In this document: in pieces, positions 7,971 through 15,934 of the stretch
Layout: every line of letters starts with the position of its first letter
How positions within the stretch are numbered: position 1 is the first letter of the stretch
Position numbers and translations under genes: made by a program
NCBI GenBank assembly: GCA_027081495.1
Contig: JALWKJ010000054.1
Coordinates: forward strand, 1 to 23,667
Reading direction: 5' to 3'
DNA length: 23,667 nucleotides
From: Campylobacterales bacterium
GTDB taxonomy: Bacteria > Campylobacterota > Campylobacteria > Campylobacterales > QNZT01
Notes under the pieces: model-generated
Databases searched by the model: none
The model's input: only the letters and a program-made list of their open reading frames with translations
Told to the model about the DNA's origin: nothing

Positions 7971-9970
7971 ACCGCCACCATCGCAATATAATAACATCTC
8001 ATGCATCTACTCGCTTCATTTATCGCCTGCTGATGCGTAAAACCGAAGTTTACCTCTTCTTGAGAGAATTTTCTACTCTCTACGCTCAATTTTCGGCTAA
8101 CCTCTCTTGGAAGACCGGCTATCCAACCCGTAACTTTTTCATTTTTATCGTAAACGCGAAGATTTCTTAGGTGATCTTCCATAATCTCTTCATCGAGCAA
8201 AGATAGTTTTTTATCAAATACGAATCTGCTTATAACCGAAGCGGCTCTTTTGGCTTGTCCGACGGCATTTACGATCGTCATAGGACCGTATTCGCAATCG
8301 CCCGCCGCGAAAACGCCTTTTCTACTTGTCTGATAAGTTTTTCCGTCCGTTTTAAGAGTATTCCAACTAGTCAACTCAAGCTCCCACTCGTCGGGCAAAT
8401 AACTTAAATCCGCATCTTGAGAAACGGCCGGAATGAGATAGTCGCACTCAATCTCAAAATCTTCACCCTCGATTTTGACAAGCTGAGCTCTTCCGCCGTT
8501 TGGATCGGGAACAAGTTCAAAACGATTGACTTTTAACTTTTTCAAGACATTGTCTTCGTCAAATATCTCCTCGATCGCCGAGTGAAATATAAACTCGACA
8601 CCCTCTTCTACCGCTTCATGATACTCTTCATAACTCGTATTTCTAATAATGGTCTTTTCATCTCTTCTATAGAGCATAATAACTTTTTTGGCGCCGGCTC
8701 TTATAGAGCATCTAACGACATCCATAGATGTAAATCCGCCGCCGACGCATACTACGGTTTTACCGCTGAGATCGACATGTTTGGCTAAATTCCATTTAAT
8801 ACTTAAATTTATTTGATCTAAAAACTCGATTGCCGGCCAATAACCTAGCATATCGGTTTTTTCGTTTTTGGCGCGAACTTTTTTACTGATTCTAGTTCCC
8901 GAAGCAAGCAAAATCGCGTCATACTCTTTTTCAAACTCTCTTAGCATGTCGGCGTTAACTTTTTTATTCGTAAAGAAGTTGACGCCGTTTAAACTTTTTA
9001 TCGCTTCAATATCTTTATAGTATTTATCATAAGGCATTCTATACTCGGGAACTCCTACGGCAACCTCTCCTCCAAGCACGGGCAGTTCGTCGAAAACATC
9101 ACATTCTATACCTTCAAGCGCCAGATAATAGGCTCCGGTGAGTCCCGCCGGTCCCGCGCCGACAATAGCCACTTTTTTACCGTTTAAAGGTTTTTGTTCA
9201 CAAGGATAGAGAAAATCGAGACCGTGATTGCTTTCATAATCTGCTCCGAGTCTTTTAAGCTCCATAATAGAAATCGCTTCGTCAAGATTTTCTCGTCTGC
9301 AGGCGTCTTCGCAAGGGTGAGGACAAACGCGACCGCAAGTATGGGCTAAGGGCATCGTTTTTTTAGTAGCAGTCAAACTCTTTTCAAACTGAAGATCTCT
9401 AACGCCCTCGATATAAGCGGGTATATCTACATGATCCGGGCACGCGTCCATACAGGGAGCCGTTACCTTTGCGATGTAATTAATGTCGTCATTATCATAA
9501 TCGGGAGATTTTTTCTTATTTACGATGAGATCGCTTATTTCTTCTTCGAAATATTCCAATATATCCAAAAGAGGCTTAGGCACGGTTCTGCCTATTTCGC
9601 ATTTGCTGGTTTTCATCATGGTTTCGCAAATCTCTTTTAGATGCGTTATATCGTCATTTGCGCCTTCGCCTCTAGCGATTTTGTCAAAAATATCATAAAG
9701 GATTCTTCCTCCCCATCGCCCCGGAGCGCATCTTCCGCAAGCTTCGGAATATAACTGATATTGAGCCGCATACTTAACGCCGGCTTTTATAACATCGACA
9801 TTTTTTTCAAAAACCACTAAACCGTTCCAGCCAATGAATATCTTAGAATTTTTATCTCCTTCGTAAGTAGCGGGGACTTTAAACGACGACTCGCTCCAGT
9901 CATCTTTATTTTCAATACTTCTATTGTCAATAAATTCACCCTGCCAAGTTGAAAAGAGAACTTTACTCAA
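7967..9970 (-). CDS. NuoF-position protein: NuoF C-terminal-like region fused to a GltD-like FAD/Fe-S oxidoreductase
   Basis: A 667-residue protein in the place of nuoF. Residues 1-150 resemble only the C-terminal end of NuoF: SEACGRCAPGRWGG at 75-88 and TSKCEIGRTVPKP at 121-133 match the N3 cluster region, but the third cysteine is Gly84, leaving Cys78, Cys81 and Cys124. The FMN/NADH Rossmann domain of NuoF is missing. Residues 165-650 are a glutamate-synthase-small-subunit-type module: an Fe-S region (Cys173, 177, 212, 216, 220, 224), an FAD motif GAGPAG at 271-276, a second dinucleotide motif GGGFTSMD at 410-417, and a late GVFAAGDC FAD motif. The C-terminus has RCMRC. In Helicobacter and Campylobacter the nuoE/nuoF places also hold unrelated genes. 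I infer that it handles the electron input to complex I; the true donor cannot be read from the sequence. Confidence 0.85.
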   Translation of the reverse strand: MSKVLFSTWQGEFIDNRSIENKDDWSESSFKVPATYEGDKNSKIFIGWNGLVVFEKNVDVIKAGVKYAAQYQLYSEACGRCAPGRWGGRILYDIFDKIARGEGANDDITHLKEICETMMKTSKCEIGRTVPKPLLDILEYFEEEISDLIVNKKKSPDYDNDDINYIAKVTAPCMDACPDHVDIPAYIEGVRDLQFEKSLTATKKTMPLAHTCGRVCPHPCEDACRRENLDEAISIMELKRLGADYESNHGLDFLYPCEQKPLNGKKVAIVGAGPAGLTGAYYLALEGIECDVFDELPVLGGEVAVGVPEYRMPYDKYYKDIEAIKSLNGVNFFTNKKVNADMLREFEKEYDAILLASGTRISKKVRAKNEKTDMLGYWPAIEFLDQINLSIKWNLAKHVDLSGKTVVCVGGGFTSMDVVRCSIRAGAKKVIMLYRRDEKTIIRNTSYEEYHEAVEEGVEFIFHSAIEEIFDEDNVLKKLKVNRFELVPDPNGGRAQLVKIEGEDFEIECDYLIPAVSQDADLSYLPDEWELELTSWNTLKTDGKTYQTSRKGVFAAGDCEYGPMTIVNAVGQAKRAASVISRFVFDKKLSLLDEEIMEDHLRNLRVYDKNEKVTGWIAGLPREVSRKLSVESRKFSQEEVNFGFTHQQAINEASRCMRCYYIAMVAV

Positions 9971-10203
9971 GACTTTTTCCTTTTAACGACAAGTGTCCAA
10001 TCCACCTCGTTAAATTTGATGGAATTTAAAATTTCATGACCTTTTTCTTTCATAACTTCCATACTTTTCGTTACGGGCGAAAAATCCCCTACTTCAAACA
10101 TAAAAATTATTACTTCACCCTCTTTAGCCTCTTTGTCCATGACTTCGACCATTCTATCAAAGAGCTCTTCTGCTTTATACTTTCTTAAATCATATCTTTC
10201 CAT
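9967..10203 (-). CDS. Small NuoE-position protein of campylobacterotal complex I
   Basis: A 78-residue soluble, charged protein in the place of nuoE. It lacks the four cysteines that bind the N1a [2Fe-2S] cluster in true NuoE; in fact it has no cysteine at all. Short unrelated genes in this slot are known from Campylobacter (Cj1575c) and Helicobacter (HP1264), and this one has the same size and position, which is the main basis for the call. The start lies 11 bases after nuoD, and the stop overlaps the next start by four bases, so it is co-translated with the FAD subunit and is likely its partner. No catalytic motif is visible. Confidence 0.75.
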   Translation of the reverse strand: MERYDLRKYKAEELFDRMVEVMDKEAKEGEVIIFMFEVGDFSPVTKSMEVMKEKGHEILNSIKFNEVDWTLVVKRKKS

Positions 10204-10214
10204 ATTTTCCGCTC

Positions 10215-11447
10215 CTATCTATCGATCTCGCCAAATACTATGTTTAAATTACCGATAATCGTAACGACATCCGCCAAATAGTGACCCGGTAAAATATGCT
10301 GCAACAAACTCGTATGCCAGAAGCTTGGAGCTCTTAGTTTTACCCTGTACGGGTAGGGGTCTCCCTGAGAGTTGATGTAAAAACCTAGCTCTCCTTTTGG
10401 AGATTCCGTCGCGGCATATATCTCGCCGACAGGCGGTCTCATCCCCTGCGTAACCAAAACAAAATGCTGCATCAACGAGTAATTTTCGGTCATAATCCTC
10501 TCTTTTGGTGCGGAGATATACTGAGGAACATCAGCCATCAATTGAGGATCGGTATCTTCATACAAATGTACGCATTGTCTTATAATCTTTGCGGATTCTC
10601 TCATCTCGGCCATATAGAGTTTATATCTTCCGTAACTATCGTTACTATCCGCTACAGGCACTTGAAAATCCAGCTCGTCGTATATCTCGTAAGGCTCTTC
10701 TTTCCTAATATCGTAAGCTACCGCGCTTCCTCTAAGCGTCGGACCGCTGCAACCCCAATTTAAAGCGTCTTCGGCGCTTAGATTTCCGACTTGCTCAAGC
10801 CTCATTTTCCAAATTCTGTTTTGATCCAAAAGTCCTTCGTAATCAGCGATATTCTCAGGCAGTTTATTTATAAAATCAGTTATGTTTTCAAGCCATCCCT
10901 GCGGAAGATCAAGAGGCACTCCCCCGATTCTAACAGACGAGTGGGTAAGTCTCGCGCCGCAATAATCTTCCATCAGATCCATCGCGAACTCCCTTTCCCT
11001 AAAACAGAACAAAAAGACGCTCATCGCACCGACATCAAGGGCGTGAGTCGCTAACCAGAAAAGATGCGAAATAATTCTGTTCAACTCTAAAAGCATAGTT
11101 CTTATAACTTTCGCTCGTCTTGGAACGGCTTTTTCTATGCCAAGAAGTCTCTCGACCGCTAGCGCGAAGCCGTAGTTATTCGCTGTTGCGGCGATATAGT
11201 CCATACGATCGGTAGTAGGCAAAAATTCGTTATAGATCATATTTTCGGCCATCTTCTCCATCCCCCGATGCAAATAACCTATATCAGGAACCGCTTTTAC
11301 TACCTGCTCGCCGTCAAGCTCCAAAATCAACCTGAGCTGACCGTGAGCGGACGGATGCTGGGGACCAAAGTTTACGATCATCCGATTGTCTTCTTTTTCA
11401 AAAACCAAGTTTTCATAAAAAGGTTGTAATCTATTTGGTGTTTGCAT
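10215..11447 (-). CDS. nuoD: NADH-quinone oxidoreductase subunit D
   Basis: A 410-residue subunit of the hydrogenase-like connecting fragment, which with NuoB and NuoH lines the quinone pocket. Recognisable segments are NFGPQHPSAHGQLRLILELDGE near the N-terminus (the quinone-site histidine region), PDIGYLHRGMEKMAE, DRMDYIAATANNYG, a central RIGGVPLDLP and the C-terminal GNLNIVFGEIDR ending of the family. It is a stand-alone NuoD, not the fused NuoCD found in E. coli. It starts four bases after nuoC ends. Confidence 0.97.
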   Translation of the reverse strand: MQTPNRLQPFYENLVFEKEDNRMIVNFGPQHPSAHGQLRLILELDGEQVVKAVPDIGYLHRGMEKMAENMIYNEFLPTTDRMDYIAATANNYGFALAVERLLGIEKAVPRRAKVIRTMLLELNRIISHLFWLATHALDVGAMSVFLFCFREREFAMDLMEDYCGARLTHSSVRIGGVPLDLPQGWLENITDFINKLPENIADYEGLLDQNRIWKMRLEQVGNLSAEDALNWGCSGPTLRGSAVAYDIRKEEPYEIYDELDFQVPVADSNDSYGRYKLYMAEMRESAKIIRQCVHLYEDTDPQLMADVPQYISAPKERIMTENYSLMQHFVLVTQGMRPPVGEIYAATESPKGELGFYINSQGDPYPYRVKLRAPSFWHTSLLQHILPGHYLADVVTIIGNLNIVFGEIDR

Positions 11448-11451
11448 AGTT

Positions 11452-12258
11452 TTACTTTCTTTCTTTTAATATTGTTTGATCTTTTTTAGTAAACCTCTTG
11501 ACCAAAGGCACACCGTTTTCTTCCTGAAAATCCTCATATATCTCATCGGGTTTGCTGATAGGTTTCTCGCCGTACGGCACTTCATAACCGATTCTCGCAA
11601 AATTTTTAGTATCTTTAGGGTCAATTCTTTTCGTATTTCTCTCTTCCGGACCGACTATATCGCGATAATCTTTTCCAAAGATTTTATCGATTTCATACCA
11701 TTTGGCCGCTTCATCGCCTTGCAGAGGATAAGATTTTAAAAGCGGATGCCCATGCCAGTCTTCGGGCATAAGAATTCGTTTTAAATAAGGATGATTGTTC
11801 GCAACTATGCCGAACATATCAAACATCTCTCTCTCCGCCCAATCCGCGCTCTTGAAAATATCATAAATCGATTCTATCGCTTCACTCTCTTTGATGCGGC
11901 ATTTTACCCTCATTCTTTTTCTCTCTTTCATGCAAAGAAGCTGGTAAAAAATCTCGAATTCTCCGTCTTTTGCAAGATAGTCGATAGCGCTCATTTCGCT
12001 TAAAAATGTATAATCGCACTTATCATGAAGAAATCTCACGACCGCTTTATTGTCGTTTGGGTTTATAATGACGACAAGTTGATCTATCTCTATATATGAA
12101 TCTTTAATTTCAAATTTATCTTGAAGGCTTTTTGATATTTTCGCATAGTGTTTATCTTCTGAAGGATCAAACTTCGGAGTCTGAGGAACACGGTAAAATC
12201 TATCGGTATGGTAAGATTTTGCCTGAGCATTTTTTTTGTCGCTGTATCTTCTCATCAT
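11452..12258 (-). CDS. nuoC: NADH-quinone oxidoreductase subunit C
   Basis: A 268-residue peripheral subunit of complex I. The family core is visible around ADWAEREMFDMFGI and RILMPEDWHGHPLLKSYPL. There is a basic N-terminal extension of roughly 40 residues before the core fold, and a hydrophilic C-terminal tail after residue 190 that would contact NuoD. The start is one of two adjacent ATG codons (12258 or 12255). The first overlaps the nuoB stop by four bases and is preferred for that reason. It is separate from nuoD, as in other Campylobacterota. Confidence 0.95.
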   Translation of the reverse strand: MMRRYSDKKNAQAKSYHTDRFYRVPQTPKFDPSEDKHYAKISKSLQDKFEIKDSYIEIDQLVVIINPNDNKAVVRFLHDKCDYTFLSEMSAIDYLAKDGEFEIFYQLLCMKERKRMRVKCRIKESEAIESIYDIFKSADWAEREMFDMFGIVANNHPYLKRILMPEDWHGHPLLKSYPLQGDEAAKWYEIDKIFGKDYRDIVGPEERNTKRIDPKDTKNFARIGYEVPYGEKPISKPDEIYEDFQEENGVPLVKRFTKKDQTILKERK

Positions 12259-12764
12259 ACTAACCTTTTTGGTTTAAGTTTTTGAAATGCACTTTCGCGT
12301 CTTATCTTTTTTTGTAACATCATCACCGCATACTGCAAAGTTTCCGGTCTCGGGGCACAACCGGGCAGATAGATATCTACGGGAATCACTCTATCGCATC
12401 CTTGTACGGTAGCGTATGTGTTGAACATTCCGCCCGTATTTGCGCAGCTTCCCATACTGATAACCCATTTAGGCTCCGCCATCTGATCATAAAGTCTTTT
12501 TATAAACTCCGCATGTTTTTTGGTCAAAGTTCCGGCTACGACCATGACATCCGCCTGTCTTGGAGAAGCGCGAAATATGGTGCCGAATCTATCAAAATCG
12601 TAACGACTAGCGCCCGATGCCATCATCTCGATCGCACAACACGCCAATCCGTATGTCAACGCCCACAGAGAATTGCTCCTTCCCCACTGTACAAGCTTAT
12701 CAACCGTTGTCAAAGCAACGGGCAAACCTCCGTCTTGAAGATAATTTACTTTATGTTGTGCCAT
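12255..12764 (-). CDS. nuoB: NADH-quinone oxidoreductase subunit B (cluster N2)
   Basis: A 169-residue subunit that binds the terminal N2 [4Fe-4S] cluster next to the quinone site. All four ligands are present: the tandem Cys42-Cys43 (GLACCAIEMM), Cys107 (SMGSCANTGG) and Cys136 (LPGCAPRPE). The start overlaps the end of nuoA by 19 bases; a strong AAAGGAG ribosome site seven bases upstream, inside the nuoA coding sequence, fixes it. Sequence and length fit the family closely. Confidence 0.97.
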   Translation of the reverse strand: MAQHKVNYLQDGGLPVALTTVDKLVQWGRSNSLWALTYGLACCAIEMMASGASRYDFDRFGTIFRASPRQADVMVVAGTLTKKHAEFIKRLYDQMAEPKWVISMGSCANTGGMFNTYATVQGCDRVIPVDIYLPGCAPRPETLQYAVMMLQKKIRRESAFQKLKPKRLV

Positions 12765-13135
12765 TCAAGCGCTCCTTTTTTCCATGCATATATAAATCCT
12801 ATAGTAAGCAATACTATAAATATGATCATTTCTATAAAACCGAACCATCCCAAGATTTTAAAATCTATAGCCCATGGAAACATAAATATAATCTCTACAT
12901 CAAATAAGATAAACAAAAGGGCGAAGAGATAAAATTGCGCCGAGATTTTATTTGGTTGTTTTGTGACTTCCGGACCACACTCGTAGATAGTGAGTTTAAG
13001 CTTTTCATTGTCGAGACGAGCAAGTTTTCTACTCGCCACTCTCGCAAGAATTGTCGTAGCGATGAACGCACCGAAGGTCAAAACGAAGAATATAAACGCA
13101 CCGAAGTATGGGTGCATCGTGTCCATATGGCTCAT
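12746..13135 (-). CDS. nuoA: NADH-quinone oxidoreductase subunit A, first gene of the nuo operon
   Basis: A 129-residue membrane subunit with three predicted helices. The conserved loop TIYECGPEV and the helix segment LFILFDVEIIFMFPW, with its membrane acidic residues, are both seen. A ribosome site AAGGA (plus-strand complement near 13141-13147) sits about seven bases ahead of the ATG. It is the promoter-proximal gene of the operon: the next gene upstream on the same strand ends 237 bases away and is an unrelated AAA+ ATPase. Confidence 0.96.
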   Translation of the reverse strand: MSHMDTMHPYFGAFIFFVLTFGAFIATTILARVASRKLARLDNEKLKLTIYECGPEVTKQPNKISAQFYLFALLFILFDVEIIFMFPWAIDFKILGWFGFIEMIIFIVLLTIGFIYAWKKGALEWHNIK

Positions 13136-13372
13136 ATCGAATCCTTAAAGATTAGTAAATATTATGTTTTAAACAATATTTCGCAATTGTAAATTTTACA
13201 ATATTATCTTTAAAAACGAGGCTCTCATAGACGGCATTTAAAAATAACTCATGCGAGAATGTATCGATATGTTACACTCTTTAAAAAATCAAGAGAAAAA
13301 AATATTAATATTTATACGCCTTTAGACAAAAATATCACTCTTTTTCAAGTATAAATATTCACATGTGTGTAA
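13136..13372 (-). promoter_or_regulatory. nuo operon upstream region with a 17-bp palindrome
   Basis: This AT-rich spacer separates the AAA+ ATPase gene from nuoA and must hold the nuo promoter unless the operon is read through from upstream. A perfect palindrome, ATTGTAAA-T-TTTACAAT, lies at 13186-13202, about 50 bases before the nuoA start, and looks like a dimeric-regulator site. Possible minus-strand -10 boxes are GATAAT (13208-13203) and CATAAT (13166-13161). None has a convincing -35, so I do not choose between them. No clear intrinsic terminator for the upstream gene is visible. Confidence 0.4.
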
Positions 13373-15109
13373 TTATGAAACAAATCCCATAGTCTTTAAT
13401 TCTCCGAATGCTCCGCTGATCTCGCTTTTTATCGTTTTCTCAAACTCTTTTAGCGTAAATACGGGCTTTTGCATTACGGCCACCTGAAGGGCGCAGTTTT
13501 TGATAATCACCTCTATCTGCCCTCCGCTTAGATTATAGTGAGCTAGTTTCGATATATCAAATCCCTCTTCATATATTGCGTTATCGGGTAACATTTTTTC
13601 CCACAATAGTTTTCTCTGCTCAAAGCTAGGCTTCGCAAACTCTATTTTATAATTAAATCTTCTTGAAAAAGCGGGATCGATAGTTTCGAGAAGATTTGTC
13701 GTCGCGATCAAAATACCGTCAAACTTTTCTATCTGTTCGAGAAAAATGTTTTGCATTTGATTGTGCATCTTATCCGCCCCTCCCGATGAACTCGTCATTC
13801 TTGAGCTTAAAAACTGATCTGCTTCATTTAGTAACAAAACTGGGAAAGTTTTAGTTTTTGACGAAAGATCTCTATAGGTATCAAATATTCGCCTAACATT
13901 TTTTTCGCTCTCTCCTACATACATAGATAAAATTTTTGAGCAATCGAAATTAAGAACTTTTTTCTTCAAAGATTTAGCGAGCGAATAAGCCGTCATCGTT
14001 TTTCCGGTACCGGGAGGACCGTAAAATATCAGCCTGGCGTCAAAACCCTGTTTTTTTTCACGGATCCCCCATTCTTTGAGCCGTTTTAATACGGTTTTAT
14101 CCATATGTTTTAAAATATTATCCAAAATTTCTCTGGTTTTAGGATGCAATATAACATCGTCTATATCGGTTTTGGGAGCGATCAATTCAAAAATATCCTG
14201 CTCTTTTACAAGCGTATCGAGTTTGATTCGTTTTTTCTTTTTTTTGGATTTATTAGGATGTACGATTTTATGCAGATGCTCTTCGTTTATAAAAAAACTT
14301 CTTGTAACTCCCCCAAAGGCGGTAAGCATCTCATCGTAGTCTATAATTTCTTCATCTATCAGCGTAGAGTTTTCTTCAAGCAAAGATCGATTTTTTATCT
14401 TTTCGTAGTCATTTTCACTTATAAGATTTATAAGAGTATTCATCTCTCTTAAACTCTCCAACTCTCCCGAATACTCCTCTTTTAAAAGCGCCAAAAATAT
14501 AATCTGTTCTTTTTCACTAAGCGAAAACTCTTTAAAAAGCATCTCCGCCGCAAGCTCAAGTTTCGTTACCGCTATTCGCTCTTTTATCCTATTTTCAAGT
14601 TTCAAAAGGCTCTTTTCCAAGCGATCGACACTTAAAGATTTTTTCTTGAAACTGTGTCTGATAGTACTTATTTTCTGATATATCTCAATTCGGCTAAATT
14701 GATCTCTTAGATATTCGAGATGATCATTATATGGAGTCTCTTTCGGAAGCTCGACTTCAAGCGTACCCTCTTCTAAAAGTCTCTCGAAACTCTTACTAAG
14801 TACTACGGTAGAATTTATAAGTTCAAGATTTGAAACTTCACCGAGCTTAATCTGAGAAAACGAGCTTTGAGATATCCAGCCTAGATCAAGAAGATTTTTT
14901 ATTAGAGGAAGTTTTTGTATATATTCATAGCCTTGCGTAGAAAAGAGCTCGTCAAGTATAAGAAAAACGGAAATCTCTTCATTTCCTTTGATATGCTTTG
15001 TCGTGATATATCTAAGAATTTCGGCCTCTTGCTCGGAGCATTTGAGTTGATTGTATATCTTTGTTTTTTTAATATCTTTTGTTTCTAAAAAATCGATTAA
15101 ATATCGCAA
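13373..15109 (-). CDS. AAA+ family ATPase with long N-terminal domain
   Basis: A 578-residue protein. The C-terminal third is a AAA+ module: Walker A GPPGTGKT at 364-371, a Walker-B-like LLLNEADQF with Asn428 in the place of the usual aspartate and Glu429 kept, sensor-1 ATTN, and the arginine-finger region FSRRF. My recollection is that NEAD in place of DEAD occurs in other bacterial members of this group. Residues 1-340 are helical, rich in Lys, Glu and Leu, with a basic KSKKKKKR stretch around 288-295, and I recognise no domain there. The start is a TTG at 15109-15107 with an AGGGA site five bases upstream; no better ATG exists. A client cannot be deduced, since its neighbours (nuo operon and a DUF937 gene) are not obvious partners. 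Confidence 0.85.
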   Translation of the reverse strand: MRYLIDFLETKDIKKTKIYNQLKCSEQEAEILRYITTKHIKGNEEISVFLILDELFSTQGYEYIQKLPLIKNLLDLGWISQSSFSQIKLGEVSNLELINSTVVLSKSFERLLEEGTLEVELPKETPYNDHLEYLRDQFSRIEIYQKISTIRHSFKKKSLSVDRLEKSLLKLENRIKERIAVTKLELAAEMLFKEFSLSEKEQIIFLALLKEEYSGELESLREMNTLINLISENDYEKIKNRSLLEENSTLIDEEIIDYDEMLTAFGGVTRSFFINEEHLHKIVHPNKSKKKKKRIKLDTLVKEQDIFELIAPKTDIDDVILHPKTREILDNILKHMDKTVLKRLKEWGIREKKQGFDARLIFYGPPGTGKTMTAYSLAKSLKKKVLNFDCSKILSMYVGESEKNVRRIFDTYRDLSSKTKTFPVLLLNEADQFLSSRMTSSSGGADKMHNQMQNIFLEQIEKFDGILIATTNLLETIDPAFSRRFNYKIEFAKPSFEQRKLLWEKMLPDNAIYEEGFDISKLAHYNLSGGQIEVIIKNCALQVAVMQKPVFTLKEFEKTIKSEISGAFGELKTMGFVS

Positions 15110-15138
15110 TAATATCCCTATCTATTTATTTTAGAGGT

Positions 15139-15144
15139 ATTATA
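15139..15144 (-). promoter_or_regulatory. Probable -10 box of the AAA+ ATPase gene, inside a palindrome
   Basis: On the minus strand this reads TATAAT, about 30 bases before the TTG start. It overlaps a perfect 14-bp palindrome TATATCATGATATA at 15141-15154. A -35 box is not evident, which is common for sigma-70 promoters in Campylobacterota. Confidence 0.5.
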
Positions 15145-15170
15145 TCATGATATATTAACGCACTAACTAA

Positions 15171-15212
15171 ATAGTGAAGTTTTTTAGTTTGTCGCCACTA
15201 AAACTCCACTAT
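15171..15212 (-). terminator. Hairpin after the DUF937 gene, terminator-like
   Basis: Arms at 15171-15188 and 15197-15212 pair over about 16 bases with a small bulge and an 8-base loop. It starts 16 bases after the DUF937 stop on the minus strand. No clean U run follows on either strand, so termination is plausible but weakly supported. It separates the DUF937 gene from the promoter of the downstream AAA+ gene. Confidence 0.5.
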
Positions 15213-15227
15213 AAAATAACCGCCTGT

Positions 15228-15779
15228 TTAGAAAATATATTTCATTGCCAAAGAGGCGACATCATCCATAATGCTTCCATCATTGTCAAAATCGAGCATA
15301 CCTATAAGAGAGCCGTTATTTGAACCGCTTGGTTTCATATTTACCGGAACATCGTCGCTGGCTAATCCTTTAGAGAGCGATCCGATCACAAGAGGAGCGA
15401 GCATCGGTAGAAGAGATTTTATCAAAGACATATCAAATCCGGTCTTTTTAGATACTTGCGATGCGACTTCCCTGCTTCCCTCTTTTGACCCGGTAATATA
15501 ACTTAAAATATCGTTACCTTTTTCTTTCATACGAGGATTTTGAAGATGTTCATCCGGATTTTCAAGCATATTTGCGAATTTGCTATCTTTAAGAAGATCT
15601 TCAAGACCCGAAGAATCGACTTTAGGGCTCTCAACCCTTCCTTTTACCTGTCCGAACATCGCGCTTCCCACGGATTTTATCAAATCTCCGGCTTGGTTTG
15701 GATCTATACCGGCTTGTTTAGCGACTTGATTTAAAAGCGAACCGCCGCCTGCTTGCATCAAAATATCCATCAATCCCAT
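15228..15779 (-). CDS. DUF937 (YidB-like) family protein with C-terminal EF-hand-like loop
   Basis: A 183-residue soluble protein with no signal peptide. The N-terminus (MGLMDILMQAGGGSLLNQVAKQAGI) and the middle KKTGFDMSLIKSLLPMLAPL segment are typical of DUF937, a family of unknown function to which E. coli YidB belongs. Near the C-terminus a loop DFDNDGSIMDD matches the spacing of an EF-hand or dockerin-type calcium-binding loop (Asp at 1, 3, 5, Gly at 6, acidic at the end). A ribosome site AAGGA precedes the ATG. It seems to be a single-gene unit with its own promoter (15821-15826) and a downstream hairpin. Confidence 0.8.
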   Translation of the reverse strand: MGLMDILMQAGGGSLLNQVAKQAGIDPNQAGDLIKSVGSAMFGQVKGRVESPKVDSSGLEDLLKDSKFANMLENPDEHLQNPRMKEKGNDILSYITGSKEGSREVASQVSKKTGFDMSLIKSLLPMLAPLVIGSLSKGLASDDVPVNMKPSGSNNGSLIGMLDFDNDGSIMDDVASLAMKYIF

Positions 15780-15820
15780 CTATTTTTCCTTTTTAATATA
15801 AATTTTCAATATATCAAACG

Positions 15821-15826
15821 ATTATA
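15821..15826 (-). promoter_or_regulatory. Probable -10 box of the DUF937 gene
   Basis: The minus strand reads TGTATAAT here, an extended -10 preceded by a run of six or seven T, as expected for sigma-70 promoters in Campylobacterota. It lies about 40 bases before the ATG at 15779. Confidence 0.6.
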
Positions 15827-15922
15827 CAAAAAAAGCTGACTTTTTGCAAATTCAAAATCAAGATGCAAAAATTTAAACAAACAAAAAAATCATTTTTTCA
15901 GACGATTATATTTCATTTTCGC

Positions 15923-15928
15923 TATAAT
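15923..15928 (+). promoter_or_regulatory. Possible -10 box of the L,D-transpeptidase gene
   Basis: TATAAT lies seven bases before the ATG at 15935. If it is used, transcription would start at or next to that ATG and the mRNA would be leaderless. If the upstream ATG at 15863 is the real start, this box is just coding sequence. Confidence 0.35.
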
Positions 15929-15934
15929 CATGTC

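Noticed and set aside
7971..8006. ATG at 8006 as the start of nuoG1
   Set aside because: It adds 12 residues that do not resemble NuoG and overlaps the previous gene by 40 bases; the ATG at 7970 gives the four-base overlap usual in this operon.
13300..13313. AAATATTAATATTT followed by T on the minus strand as terminator of the AAA+ gene
   Set aside because: The stem is only AT pairs with no loop, so it would not be stable; its T run is common in this AT-rich spacer.
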